A stretch of DNA of 10,950 bases from an uncultured Tessaracoccus sp. (GCF_947286155.1 NZ_CAMYPD010000065.1:1-10950); one strand, 5' to 3'; counted from the first letter of the stretch, positions 1 to 7,021 are shown. Notes: generated by a model not told the origin, from the sequence alone. Translations and numbers: made by a program.

Positions 1-1
1 C

Positions 2-580
2 CTGTGGACCGTGCAAGGTGCGGGCGAGAAATCGTCGGGGCATGTGGATGCCACGGGGCGTGTGGCGTTGGTGCCACAGACCGCATCAGACCTGCTCTAC
101 CTTGCGAGCGTGCGCGCTGAGTGCGAGGCCAGCGACCAGGCAGCCGATGTACCCGACGGCACCACCGCCAAACTCCTGCTGGAGCTCGTGCCCAGCATCA
201 ACCTAGACGCGCACCCACGCGACCTCTCCGAAGGGCAGAAGATCGCGGTCGTACTCGCGGCTGAGCTCGTCGGCGACCCCCAGGTGGTACTCCTCGACGA
301 GCCCACCCGCGGCCTCGACTACGCCGCCAAGGGCGTGCTCAGCAGCACCATCGCACGCATGGCGGCTGAGGGCCGTTCCATCCTCATCGCTACCCACGAC
401 GTCGAAATGGCCGCCCGCACCTGCGGACGCGTCATCGTGATGGCAGAGGGCGAGATCGTCTCCGACGGCCCCGCCCGCGACGTGCTCGCCTCCAGCCAGC
501 TCCTTGCCACACAGGTGTCCAAGGTGGCGAGCCCGGTACCGCTACTGACTGTCGAGGAGTTCCATGCAGCCGCGCGTTGA
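2..580 (+). CDS. ECF-type ABC transporter ATP-binding protein, C-terminal part (5' truncated by window edge)
   Basis: This is the cytoplasmic ATPase of an energy-coupling-factor importer, which hydrolyses ATP to drive uptake through a membrane S component. The frame is open to the left edge (CTG TGG ACC at 2-10), and the internal GTG at 11 is probably not the true start because the Walker A loop is missing and must lie upstream. Visible in order, numbering from the first codon at position 2: Q-loop Gln26, a variant signature LSEGQ at 75-79 (usual LSGGQ), Walker B VVLLDE at 95-100 with catalytic Glu100, D-loop GLD at 104-106 and H-loop His132. In actinobacteria this type is often a fused two-ATPase protein, and the fragment resembles the second ATPase half; that is inference. 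It overlaps the following S-component gene by 17 bp, which supports a shared operon. The ATPase identity is firm; the substrate is not. Confidence 0.88.
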   Translation: MWTVQGAGEKSSGHVDATGRVALVPQTASDLLYLASVRAECEASDQAADVPDGTTAKLLLELVPSINLDAHPRDLSEGQKIAVVLAAELVGDPQVVLLDEPTRGLDYAAKGVLSSTIARMAAEGRSILIATHDVEMAARTCGRVIVMAEGEIVSDGPARDVLASSQLLATQVSKVASPVPLLTVEEFHAAAR

Positions 581-1439
581 CGATCGCCTCGACATCCCGG
601 CCCCGCTGGTCGGCGTCCATCTTGGGTGGACCTCGTGGCTGCTCATTGGTGTCATCAGCGTGTTCGGTTTCTTCGCCCTGGCTTGGCCGTTCTTCGTACC
701 GGCGGTGGGTGTTGGCACGCAACATTCGCAAGACGCACCCTTCATCTTGGCCGCGTTGCTGCCCCTCATGCTCGCGCTGGTGATCGCACAGGTGAACGAA
801 GGCGGCCTCGATACCCGGGCTCTGGCAATGCTCGGCGTGCTCTCGGCCATTTCCGCTGTGATGCGCCCAGTGCTTGGTGCAGGTACGGCTGGCGTCGAGA
901 GCATTTTCTTCATCCTCATCCTCGCGGGGCGGGCGTTCGGCCCAGGCTTTGGGTTCTTGCTCGGCAATACCGCGATGTTCGCTTCGGCCTTGCTCACCGC
1001 CGGTGTTGGCCCCTGGCTGCCGTTCCAGATGATGGGCGCGAGCATCTGTGGGCTGGCGGCCGGGCTGCTGCCCCGTCGCGTGCACGGCAAGGCCGAGATT
1101 GCCATGCTCATCGGGCTCGGTGTGGTGAACGCGTACGTGTACGGCATGATGATGAACCTCTGGTTCTGGCCATTCATCACGGGCACGTCGGTCGACGGTG
1201 TTGCCGCAGGCGCTCTCGACTATGTGCCAGGCGCGCCACTCGTCGACAACCTTCGCTCGTTCTTGTGGTTCACGCTGCTTACCTCGACGGCCGGCTTCGA
1301 CACCGGCCGGGCTCTCGCGACGGGTATTGCCCTGGCTGTGCTGGGGCGGCCGCTGTTGGTGGTGCTGCGGCGAGCCGCGGGCATGGCGCGCATTCAAGCT
1401 ACGGCCCACTCCAGTGGCACCCAGGCCGTCGTGGCCTGA
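564..1439 (+). CDS. ECF transporter S component (substrate-binding membrane protein)
   Basis: This 291-residue, strongly hydrophobic protein is probably the substrate-capture subunit of the importer whose ATPase lies just upstream. Roughly six to seven membrane segments can be read (about 24-45, 57-76, 87-102, 113-146, 150-170, 178-205 and 233-267). Conserved-looking stretches include GPGFGFLLGN (126-135), GVGPWLPFQ (147-155) and MNLWFWPF (197-204), which I recognise from actinobacterial proteins annotated as ECF S components. The ATG at 564 is preceded by GAGGAG at 554-559 with a 4-nt spacer, inside the end of the ATPase gene, so translation is probably coupled. The substrate cannot be read from sequence. 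Related actinobacterial loci sit near CbiQ-like T components, and cobalamin or another vitamin is one possibility, but this is only inference. The gene ends 10 bp from the convergent dprA. Confidence 0.8.
   Translation: MQPRVDDRLDIPAPLVGVHLGWTSWLLIGVISVFGFFALAWPFFVPAVGVGTQHSQDAPFILAALLPLMLALVIAQVNEGGLDTRALAMLGVLSAISAVMRPVLGAGTAGVESIFFILILAGRAFGPGFGFLLGNTAMFASALLTAGVGPWLPFQMMGASICGLAAGLLPRRVHGKAEIAMLIGLGVVNAYVYGMMMNLWFWPFITGTSVDGVAAGALDYVPGAPLVDNLRSFLWFTLLTSTAGFDTGRALATGIALAVLGRPLLVVLRRAAGMARIQATAHSSGTQAVVA
1422..1438. terminator. Short GC hairpin at the convergent transporter/dprA ends
   Basis: CAGGCC and GGCCTG form a perfect 6-bp stem around a GTCGT loop, overlapping the stop codon of the S-component gene. 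A second inverted repeat, GGGCG/CGCCC with an 8-nt loop, lies at 1458-1475 inside the 3' end of dprA. Only 10 bp separate the two convergent stop codons, so any terminators must overlap coding sequence. Neither hairpin has a T-run. The structure is visible; termination activity is inferred. Confidence 0.3.
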
Positions 1440-1449
1440 GCTTGCGCGG

Positions 1450-2556
1450 TCACCGTCGGGCGAGAGGAAGCGCCCAACCACCCTGTTCTCCTTCCTCGAT
1501 CCAGCCGCCTTCTGCCAGCTCGTGCAGACCCGAGAGGCACGCTGCCAACGGCAGCCCCGTGCGCCGAGACAAGGTGGACGGCAGCATCTCTTCGCCCACG
1601 ACGAACACTTCACGCAGCATTCGGAGGTCGGGGCGCAGGCGGTCAAGTGCTACGTCTTCACCGCGGGCTCGGGATTCTGGCACGCTACCCACCGGGTTGA
1701 GGAGCTCCCGCACGTCGCGTGAATCGGTGACCAGCACTGCCCCACCGTCGCGGATGAGCCGGTGTGGTGTTTGGGAGAGCGTCGAAGTGACCGGCCCTGG
1801 AACGCCCATGACCACCCGCCCGAGCTCATTGGCCCACGCCGCCGTGTTCTTCGCGCCCGAGCGGAGCGCGGCTTCTACTACCACCGTGCCAGCAGTGATG
1901 GCAGCGATGATGCGGTTCCTGGCCAAGAATGCGGGGCGCATCGGCCTGCTGCCGGGAGGCATCTCTGATACGACGGCACCCTTGCGCGCGATCATCGCCG
2001 CTAAGGATGCGTTCGACGCCGGGTACGGCTGGTCGACACCGCTCGCCACCACACCGATCGTCATACCTCCAACTGAGAGCGCTCCCCGGTGCGCGGCGGC
2101 GTCGATACCGAAGGCCAGCCCGGAAACAATGGCAACGCCTTCTGTGGCCAGGTCTGCTGCGAGTTCGAGTGCCACGTTTTGGCCGTACTGCGACGCCGCT
2201 CTCGACCCTACGAGCGCCACACCGGGAGGGCTCGCGTCAAGGGGAGCCCCTCGAACCCACAGGCCGAATGGCTGTCCGCCTTGGTCGCCCACCTGGGCAC
2301 TCGTCAGGCTACAGAAGTTGGCCGGCCATTCGTCGTCGCCTGGAATGATGAAGCGCGCTTCGCACTGCTCAGTAGCGGCTTGAATGCTCTCAAGGTCGAT
2401 GGTGCGTGCGCGCGACGCCCACGCTGATTGCTCACGCTGCGTTCGCAGTGCTTGCCACACCCACTGCGCGCCTTCCTCTTCTACCAGCGCGGCGAGCTTC
2501 GGCGATGCGAGAGACCCGAGTGCGCACAGGCCCATCCTGGCTTGTCGTTCGTTCAT
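1450..2556 (-). CDS. dprA: DNA-processing protein DprA (Smf)
   Basis: DprA binds single-stranded DNA and loads RecA during transformation or recombination; in actinobacteria it is widely conserved even where natural competence is not established. The 368-residue product has a helical N-terminal part (about 1-65), the Rossmann-like DprA domain (about 70-290) and a C-terminal winged-helix-like part (about 305-368). Diagnostic motifs are VGSRAAS (116-122), SGLAFGIDAAAHRGAL (145-160), SEMPPG (197-202), FLARNRIIAA (210-219) and the VPGP turn (252-255). The last conserved block reads ARNRIIAAITAG, slightly different from the common RNRIIAGLS form. The ATG lies 1 bp after the yifB stop, with only a weak AAGG upstream, so its translation is probably coupled to yifB. 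It is the last gene of the leftward block. Confidence 0.95.
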   Translation of the reverse strand: MNERQARMGLCALGSLASPKLAALVEEEGAQWVWQALRTQREQSAWASRARTIDLESIQAATEQCEARFIIPGDDEWPANFCSLTSAQVGDQGGQPFGLWVRGAPLDASPPGVALVGSRAASQYGQNVALELAADLATEGVAIVSGLAFGIDAAAHRGALSVGGMTIGVVASGVDQPYPASNASLAAMIARKGAVVSEMPPGSRPMRPAFLARNRIIAAITAGTVVVEAALRSGAKNTAAWANELGRVVMGVPGPVTSTLSQTPHRLIRDGGAVLVTDSRDVRELLNPVGSVPESRARGEDVALDRLRPDLRMLREVFVVGEEMLPSTLSRRTGLPLAACLSGLHELAEGGWIEEGEQGGWALPLARR

Positions 2557-2557
2557 G

Positions 2558-4084
2558 TCAGGCCGCCTTTGCAGATTCTCCGAGCCGCAGCTGCATGGCA
2601 GCGCCGAGCTCGGTGTCGGTGACGACGTCGTTGCCTGCGAGATCTGCGAGTGTCCAGGCGACGCGGAGCACCTTGTCGACTCCGCGAGCGCTGAGTGTGC
2701 CTCGCGCGAGCGCCCGGTTGATCAGCGCTGTATCTGGCAGTGGTAGTTCCTTGCGCAGGAATGAACCCGACACCTGGCTGTTGGTGGCCCACGGGGTGTC
2801 GCGAAGCCGGTGACGTTGGCGTTCCCTCGCTTCCAGCACCCGCTCGAGTACGACGGCGCTCGTCTCCGACGGGGGTTGGTTGATCTCCATGAACCGACTC
2901 ACCGCTGGCATTCGATGCAGGATGTCGACTCTGTCGAGGATGGGGCCGCTCAGCCTGTCTTGGTATTGCCGAACCCGAAACGGTGGACACGAGCACTCCT
3001 TGCCCACGACGCCGGAATACCCGCACGGGCACGGATTCGCTGCCAGCACCAACTGAAACCGAGCGGGGAACTGCACCTGGTGCATGGCACGACCGATGCT
3101 GACGTACCCGTTCTCCAGCGGTACGCGTAGTGACTCCAGCGTTTTCTGACCGAATTCTGGCCCTTCATCCAAAAAGAGCACTCCGAGGTGGGCAAGGCTG
3201 ACCGCGCCTGGGCGGATTTCTCTGCCACCTCCCCCGACGAGGCTCTGCCGGCTCGCCGTATGGTGCGGGTCTTGGTACGGCGGGCGGGTGATGAGCCCCT
3301 CCGTGAGGCGTTCTCCGGCCAAGGAATGCAACGCCGACACTTCGATGGCTTCGTCTGGTGTGAGCGGAGGAAGGATCGACGTCAACCGCGACGCCAGCAT
3401 CGTCTTCCCCACCCCCGGTGGGCCATGCAGGAACAGGTGATGACGACCAGCCGCGGCCACCTCAAGGGCGAACTTCCCGTCCTCATGGCCCTGCACGTCG
3501 GAGAGATCGGGAACGAGTGGGTGGGCGTCAGCGGACGATGCCAATGGTGCGGCGGGGTGCACCGTCGGATTGCCGGCGAGCACGCCAAGCACTTCGCACA
3601 GATGCTCCACACCCCACACTGTGATGCCTGGGACAAGCTCGGCTTCCGAGAGCTGTGTGGCCGGGACGATGGCGTTGGCGAACCCCCGTTTTGACGCGGC
3701 AAGCAGCAAGGGAATGATGCCGCGCACAGGGCGAATCCGCCCGTCCAGCCCCAGTTCGCCGAACATGACTGTTCTCGCGAGCAGCTCCGTGCGTACCTCG
3801 TTCTTCGGGTCGACAGCCATCACCGCCACGGCAATGGCTACGTCGAAGTGCGTGCCATGCTTGGGCACCGAACCTGGCGAGAGATTCACGGTGAGCATGC
3901 CGTCGGGCCATTTCTTGCCGGTGGCCCGAACCCCATGTTTGACGCGTTCTTTCGCCTCGTTGAGCGACGCATCCGGCAGCCCGACGAACACCGTCTTGGG
4001 GATGTTCATCGTGGTGGCTGCCTCGATTTCTACCTTCGTGCCTTCCAGCCCCTGCAGGGCGATGCACCACGCCGTCGTGCTCAT
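2558..4084 (-). CDS. yifB: YifB/ComM family magnesium-chelatase-like AAA+ ATPase
   Basis: This 508-residue cytoplasmic AAA+ protein belongs to the ComM/YifB family. The characterised member, ComM, is a helicase that promotes branch migration during natural transformation; the role in actinobacteria is less clear. The N-terminal Lon-S5-like domain (about 1-170) carries VGLPDASLNEAKERV (34-48) and NLSPGSVPKHG (67-77). Walker A GPPGVGKT is at 221-228 and Walker B GVLFLDE at 301-307. Paired cysteines C352/C354 and C364/C366 could bind metal, and the sensor/arginine region SGPILDRVD is at 379-387. The C-terminal chelatase-like domain runs to the end. After Walker B the protein reads LDEGPEF where this family usually has LDELPEF. 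The ATG overlaps the yraN stop as ATGA, and GAGGGG lies 7 nt upstream. Length and all core motifs are complete, so it looks functional. Confidence 0.95.
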   Translation of the reverse strand: MSTTAWCIALQGLEGTKVEIEAATTMNIPKTVFVGLPDASLNEAKERVKHGVRATGKKWPDGMLTVNLSPGSVPKHGTHFDVAIAVAVMAVDPKNEVRTELLARTVMFGELGLDGRIRPVRGIIPLLLAASKRGFANAIVPATQLSEAELVPGITVWGVEHLCEVLGVLAGNPTVHPAAPLASSADAHPLVPDLSDVQGHEDGKFALEVAAAGRHHLFLHGPPGVGKTMLASRLTSILPPLTPDEAIEVSALHSLAGERLTEGLITRPPYQDPHHTASRQSLVGGGGREIRPGAVSLAHLGVLFLDEGPEFGQKTLESLRVPLENGYVSIGRAMHQVQFPARFQLVLAANPCPCGYSGVVGKECSCPPFRVRQYQDRLSGPILDRVDILHRMPAVSRFMEINQPPSETSAVVLERVLEARERQRHRLRDTPWATNSQVSGSFLRKELPLPDTALINRALARGTLSARGVDKVLRVAWTLADLAGNDVVTDTELGAAMQLRLGESAKAA

Positions 4085-4455
4085 GCGGCCACCCCTCGAA
4101 TATGCGTGATATCAGGTGTCCTACCGCCCAGCAACACTCCGATGGCATCGACACGAATCCTGGAACCGCCCGCCTCATGGGCGTCCAGCCACATGTGCGC
4201 CAACTGGTACAGCCGCCGGGCTTTGGTGGGCGTTATCGCCTCAATGGGGGCACCAAAACCGCTGCCTGAGCGGGTTTTTACCTCGATGAACACCACGACG
4301 CGTTCGGATGGCTCATACGCCACGATGTCGAGTTCTCCATGCTCACAGCGCCAATTACGCTCGAGCACCTGGAACCCATTCGACTGCAAATACTGCGCCG
4401 CGACTCCCTCACCGTATGAGCCGAGAGCCCTGGACGCCTTTCCCAAACGGACCAT
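4081..4455 (-). CDS. yraN: YraN/UPF0102 family putative endonuclease
   Basis: This small 124-residue protein of the UPF0102 family has a predicted PD-(D/E)XK nuclease-like fold. Motifs are GEGVAAQYLQSNGF (15-28), RNWRCEHGELDIVA (33-46, with Glu41 and Asp43) and VFIEVKTR (55-62, with Glu58 and Lys60), which together form the expected metal-binding core. The biochemical role is not established for most members; DNA or Holliday-junction processing is inferred from fold and from its constant pairing with yifB and dprA. The ATG at 4455 has a strong GGAGGT Shine-Dalgarno (4466-4461) with a 5-nt spacer. This is the best ribosome-binding site in the block and follows an 84-bp gap, so a new transcript may begin here. 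The stop overlaps the yifB start by 4 bp. Confidence 0.92.
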   Translation of the reverse strand: MVRLGKASRALGSYGEGVAAQYLQSNGFQVLERNWRCEHGELDIVAYEPSERVVVFIEVKTRSGSGFGAPIEAITPTKARRLYQLAHMWLDAHEAGGSRIRVDAIGVLLGGRTPDITHIRGVAA

Positions 4456-4539
4456 AAGTCACCTCCACCTATGTGATAGGCAACTCGGTACCCCTCACGC
4501 CCGTTTTCCACAGGGTGAATTTGCCCGAATAGGAAAAAC

Positions 4540-4848
4540 TTACGGTTTCGGCACCTCTAGCTCCGAGTGCGCGATCTCCTCGATGGAGACGTCGCGGAAG
4601 GTGAGCACCTTGGCAGACTTCACGAACCGTGCGGGGCGGTACATGTCCCACACCCAGGCGTCTCCCATCGACACCTCGTAATACACGTCGCCGCCCTCGG
4701 TGCGGACTTTCAAGTCGACGGCATTGCAGAGGTAGAAGCGCCGCTCAGTCTCCACTGCGTAGGTAAAGATTCCTACGACGTCCTTGTACTCGCGGTACAG
4801 GTCCAACTCGAGCTTCGACTCGTACTCATCAAGGTCCTCGGAGTTCAT
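4540..4848 (-). CDS. DUF2469 family protein, conserved in actinobacteria
   Basis: This 102-residue acidic protein has no known function. It resembles the small M. tuberculosis protein Rv2901c, sharing the pattern YREYKD (18-23), VETERRFYLCNAVDL (32-46), DAWVWDMYRPARFVKS (63-78) and TFRDVSIEEI (83-92). The aromatic- and arginine-rich centre is the most conserved part. No signal peptide, membrane segment or catalytic motif is visible, so it is presumably cytoplasmic. The ATG follows the rnhB stop by 6 bp, with GAGGAA just upstream. Its fixed place next to RNase HII and before YraN hints at nucleic-acid metabolism, but this rests only on position. The family call is firm and the function is unknown. 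Confidence 0.9.
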   Translation of the reverse strand: MNSEDLDEYESKLELDLYREYKDVVGIFTYAVETERRFYLCNAVDLKVRTEGGDVYYEVSMGDAWVWDMYRPARFVKSAKVLTFRDVSIEEIAHSELEVPKP

Positions 4849-4854
4849 GGTTCC

Positions 4855-5499
4855 TCACTGTACTGGGACCGAGGCATGGCTGCTATGGGCGGCACGAACG
4901 TTGGCGAAACACCAGCGGTGGATTCGCGTCGGCCCATGCTCAAGGAGCGCGGCCTGATGGCGCGCCGTGTTGTACCCCTTATGAATCTCAAAACCGTACT
5001 CTGGAAACTCCTGAGCGAAATCCGCCATGATGCGGTCTCTCGTCACCTTCGCCACCACCGACGCAGCACTCACGCACGCAGATACCTTGTCGCCCTTCCA
5101 CATCGCCAGCCCCGGCACATCCAGGCCGTCGACGGGAAAACCGTCGGTCAACACGAATCCAGGGCGTACGTCGAGTTTGCTCACGGCCCTGCGGAGCGCC
5201 TGAATGTCGGCTTCATGCATGCCCAGCGCATCGCATTGCTCCGGGCTCACCTCCGCCACCGCCACGGCTAGGGAGCACCGTCGGATCTCATCCAGGAGAC
5301 GTTCGCGCTTGGCTGGGGTGAGCGCCTTCGAGTCGTCGAGGTCAGGGATGGGTTTCGCGGGGTCGAGAATCACAGCTGCCGCCACCAATGGCCCGGCGCT
5401 CGCACCGCGGCCAGCCTCGTCGACGCCAGCCACCGGCCCGAGCCCGCTGTGCAGCAGTGCGCGCTCGTAGGCGTAATTGCCCTGCCCGAGTCGGACCAT
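4855..5499 (-). CDS. rnhB: Ribonuclease HII
   Basis: RNase HII cuts the RNA strand of RNA-DNA hybrids and starts removal of single ribonucleotides from DNA. The 214-residue protein carries all family motifs: GVDEAGRGASAGPLV (25-39) with catalytic Asp27 and Glu28, the DDSK motif (55-58), TDG (118-120) with Asp119, and KGDK (135-138) with Asp137 followed by SAASVVAKVTRD (144-155). The spacing of the four acidic residues matches the E. coli enzyme. KGYNT (174-178) and the final His-rich stretch are also typical. The ATG shares one base with the lepB stop (TAATG), so the two genes are probably translationally coupled. DUF2469 follows 6 bp downstream. No anomaly is seen. Confidence 0.96.
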   Translation of the reverse strand: MVRLGQGNYAYERALLHSGLGPVAGVDEAGRGASAGPLVAAAVILDPAKPIPDLDDSKALTPAKRERLLDEIRRCSLAVAVAEVSPEQCDALGMHEADIQALRRAVSKLDVRPGFVLTDGFPVDGLDVPGLAMWKGDKVSACVSAASVVAKVTRDRIMADFAQEFPEYGFEIHKGYNTARHQAALLEHGPTRIHRWCFANVRAAHSSHASVPVQ

Positions 5500-6290
5500 T
5501 AGCAGCCGGGTTCGACGTGGTGCAGCACAGGCTTGTCGGGCGCAGGTTCAGCAGGGTCGGGGACGCTCGCGAATGTTTCAGGCACGACGAACGTGGAGAG
5601 CCGGTCGAGTGGCGCGACGATGGCGACGGCGGAACCGACGACCTTGTCAACCGGGATAAACGCCGCCATGCCTTGCGGCTCACCCTGTTTCACATTCGCG
5701 AGTCGGCAGCGCGAATCCCCTGATGCGTTGCGGTGATCCCCCATCACAAAAATATGGCCGGCAGGCACCACGATGTCGAAAGGCACCGTCGCAGGCTCCA
5801 CCTGAACACCGTTCTCCGCGAATAGATACGGGGTTTCGTCGAGGGGCTGGCCGTTGACCTCGATCTTGCCTTCATCGTTCAGCCGAACATGATCGCCCGG
5901 CATTCCGATGAGACGTTTGATGAGGTGCTCCGTACCGCTGGTGGGGACTAACCCGACGAACTCCAGCCCACGCTGCAGCGGGCCGGGATCTGGCGTTTGT
6001 GTGCTGCCGAGCCAGTGATCGGGATCTTCGAAGACGACGACGTCGCCGCGCTGAAATCCGCCGAGTTTGCTGACGAACACGCGGTCGCCGACGTCGATGG
6101 TGTTCTGCATAGAACCGGATGGGATGACGAACATTTGCCCAATGAAGGTTCGCAGCAGCACAGCGATGATGATGGCTCCCACGACGATGATGGCGCCCTC
6201 GCTGACCCATCCGAGCACGCGCCGCCCGAAGGGACGCTCGCTGTCGGCGTCGACGTCCTCGGGTGCTTCGGCGTTCGGCTGTGCATTCAC
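5499..6290 (-). CDS. lepB: Signal peptidase I
   Basis: This membrane-anchored serine protease removes signal peptides from exported proteins. Counting from the GTG at 6290 it has 263 residues: an acidic N-terminal tail, one membrane segment (about 32-47), then the extracellular catalytic domain. The catalytic serine is Ser60 in IPSGSM and the general-base lysine is Lys125 in IKRLIGMPGD; the GHIFVMGDHRNASGDSR region (179-195) is the usual third block. The motif after the serine reads SMQNTI instead of the commoner SMxPTL. The start is uncertain: in-frame GTG codons lie at 6323, 6299 and 6290. The one at 6323 sits inside a hairpin arm and lacks a ribosome-binding site; none of the three has a strong one. 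The gene follows rplS by about 80 bp and overlaps rnhB by one base. Confidence 0.93.
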   Translation of the reverse strand: MNAQPNAEAPEDVDADSERPFGRRVLGWVSEGAIIVVGAIIIAVLLRTFIGQMFVIPSGSMQNTIDVGDRVFVSKLGGFQRGDVVVFEDPDHWLGSTQTPDPGPLQRGLEFVGLVPTSGTEHLIKRLIGMPGDHVRLNDEGKIEVNGQPLDETPYLFAENGVQVEPATVPFDIVVPAGHIFVMGDHRNASGDSRCRLANVKQGEPQGMAAFIPVDKVVGSAVAIVAPLDRLSTFVVPETFASVPDPAEPAPDKPVLHHVEPGC

Positions 6291-6314
6291 TCCGCACACT
6301 CTACCGGGAATGGC

Positions 6315-6346
6315 GAAGGCCACCGGGACAACACCCGATGGCCTTC
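6315..6346 (-). terminator. Hairpin between rplS and lepB
   Basis: GAAGGCCA (6315-6322) pairs perfectly with TGGCCTTC (6339-6346). After one mismatch the stem continues with CGGG/CCCG around a 6-nt loop. It begins 25 nt downstream of the rplS stop. No T-run follows on the minus strand, so it may be a U-less actinobacterial terminator, an attenuator setting L19:LepB stoichiometry, or an RNA processing or stability element. Confidence 0.4.
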
Positions 6347-6371
6347 AAAGGTATGGGAAGCCCTCATTCGC

Positions 6372-6722
6372 TCAGGCGCGCTTTTCCTTGATCTTGGCTG
6401 CCTTGCCACGGAGCCCGCGGAGGTAGTACAGCTTGGCGCGACGCACGTCGCCGCGACGCTCGACCTCGATCTTGTCGATTATGGGGCTGTGCAGCGGGAA
6501 GGTACGCTCAACACCAACGCCGAAGCTCACCTTGCGGACGGTGAATGCTTCCTGGATGCCGCCGGCATTCTTGGCGATGACGGTGCCCGCGAACACCTGG
6601 ACACGGGAGCGGTTGCCTTCCACGACCTTCACGTGAACCTTCACGGAGTCGCCGGCGCGGAACTCGGGGATGTCGTCGCGTAGCGACTGCTTGTCGAGCT
6701 CTTTGATGATGGGGTTCGTCAT
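6372..6722 (-). CDS. rplS: 50S ribosomal protein L19
   Basis: L19 sits at the interface of the large and small ribosomal subunits. The 116-residue product is full length and shows the family signature throughout: an N-terminal helix (about 1-17), FRAGDSVKVHVKVVEGNR (21-38), VQVFAGTVIA (41-50), FTVRKVSFGVGVERTFPLHSP within 60-80, and the basic end RRAKLYYLRGLRGKAAKIKEKRA within 94-116. The ATG at 6722 has GAGG at 6733-6730 with a 7-nt spacer. In most actinobacteria rplS directly follows trmD; here the sdh operon and a 431-bp spacer come between, so rplS probably has its own promoter. It is the first gene of the leftward housekeeping block. Confidence 0.97.
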   Translation of the reverse strand: MTNPIIKELDKQSLRDDIPEFRAGDSVKVHVKVVEGNRSRVQVFAGTVIAKNAGGIQEAFTVRKVSFGVGVERTFPLHSPIIDKIEVERRGDVRRAKLYYLRGLRGKAAKIKEKRA

Positions 6723-6815
6723 GTTCGTTCCTCGTCAGTGCCGCAGGTCACCGCGGTAGTAGTTCGTCGCGACGTGCTGGACGGTCCCCCTACGGCAGGA
6801 GCCACCACGCCACCA

Positions 6816-6831
6816 GACGCCTGCTGGCGCC
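6816..6831 (-). promoter_or_regulatory. Hairpin near the start of the putative rplS leader
   Basis: Read on the minus strand, GGCGCC and GGCGTC flank an AGCA tetraloop, giving six pairs including one G-U. It begins about 9 nt after the proposed -10 element, so it would lie at the 5' end of a roughly 110-nt rplS leader. It may stabilise the mRNA or take part in autoregulation by a ribosomal protein. No known leader motif is recognised. Confidence 0.3.
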
Positions 6832-6839
6832 AAAGAGCA

Positions 6840-6869
6840 ATCTTGCCAGATCCCCGTCGCATCCGGAAA
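6840..6869 (-). promoter_or_regulatory. rplS: Candidate rplS promoter
   Basis: On the minus strand a -35-like TTTCCG (6869-6864) is separated by 18 bp from a -10-like CAAGAT (6845-6840). The -10 resembles actinobacterial housekeeping elements of the TANNAT/AAGAT kind; the -35 is weak. It would start transcription near 6833 and give a leader of about 110 nt. The call rests on pattern and position only. Confidence 0.35.
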
Positions 6870-6904
6870 TCGAGCCGGCTCACCGCCGCGTCCCTCACCC
6901 CAGG

Positions 6905-7021
6905 CAGACGTAACCTGTGCGGCTCTGTCCCGGAACAGGTGTCACCTGCCTAGCCGCGACGAGGCACCGTCGGGAAGCTGGTGACACATGATCCGCTCAG
7001 TTGCCGCACAGGTTGCACCTG
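6905..7021. repeat. Three spaced copies of a 13-bp palindrome, CAGGTNNNACCTG
   Basis: Perfect copies lie at 6936-6948 (spacer GTC) and 7009-7021 (spacer TGC). A degenerate copy at 6905-6917 (CAGAC GTA ACCTG) matches 8 of 10 arm bases. The centres are at 6911, 6942 and 7015, spaced 31 and 73 bp, close to 3 and 7 helical turns. All three lie upstream of the proposed rplS -35. This layout suits a dimeric regulator bound on one face of the DNA. The regulator is unknown and the function is inferred. Confidence 0.45.

Noticed and set aside
2..580. Possible ABC-ATPase pseudogene lacking Walker A
   Set aside because: The reading frame is open through the left window edge, so the missing part is explained by truncation of the window and not by decay.
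432..1646. 404-codon minus-strand open frame opposite the ABC and S-component genes
   Set aside because: It is a His/Arg/Gln/Glu-rich shadow product with no motifs, overlapping three supported genes.
626..2383. 585-codon plus-strand open frame spanning the S-component gene and dprA
   Set aside because: It crosses two well-supported genes in the wrong frame or strand, and its Arg/Ser/Pro-rich product resembles no family.
4504..4512. DnaA-box-like TTTTCCACA in the yraN upstream gap
   Set aside because: A single 9-bp match is expected by chance, there is no cluster of boxes, and no origin genes such as dnaA or dnaN are nearby.
4513..4526. Near-palindrome GGGTGAATTTGCCC upstream of yraN
   Set aside because: Arms match at only 10 of 14 positions, it occurs once, and it fits no known operator, so it was not called as a regulatory site.
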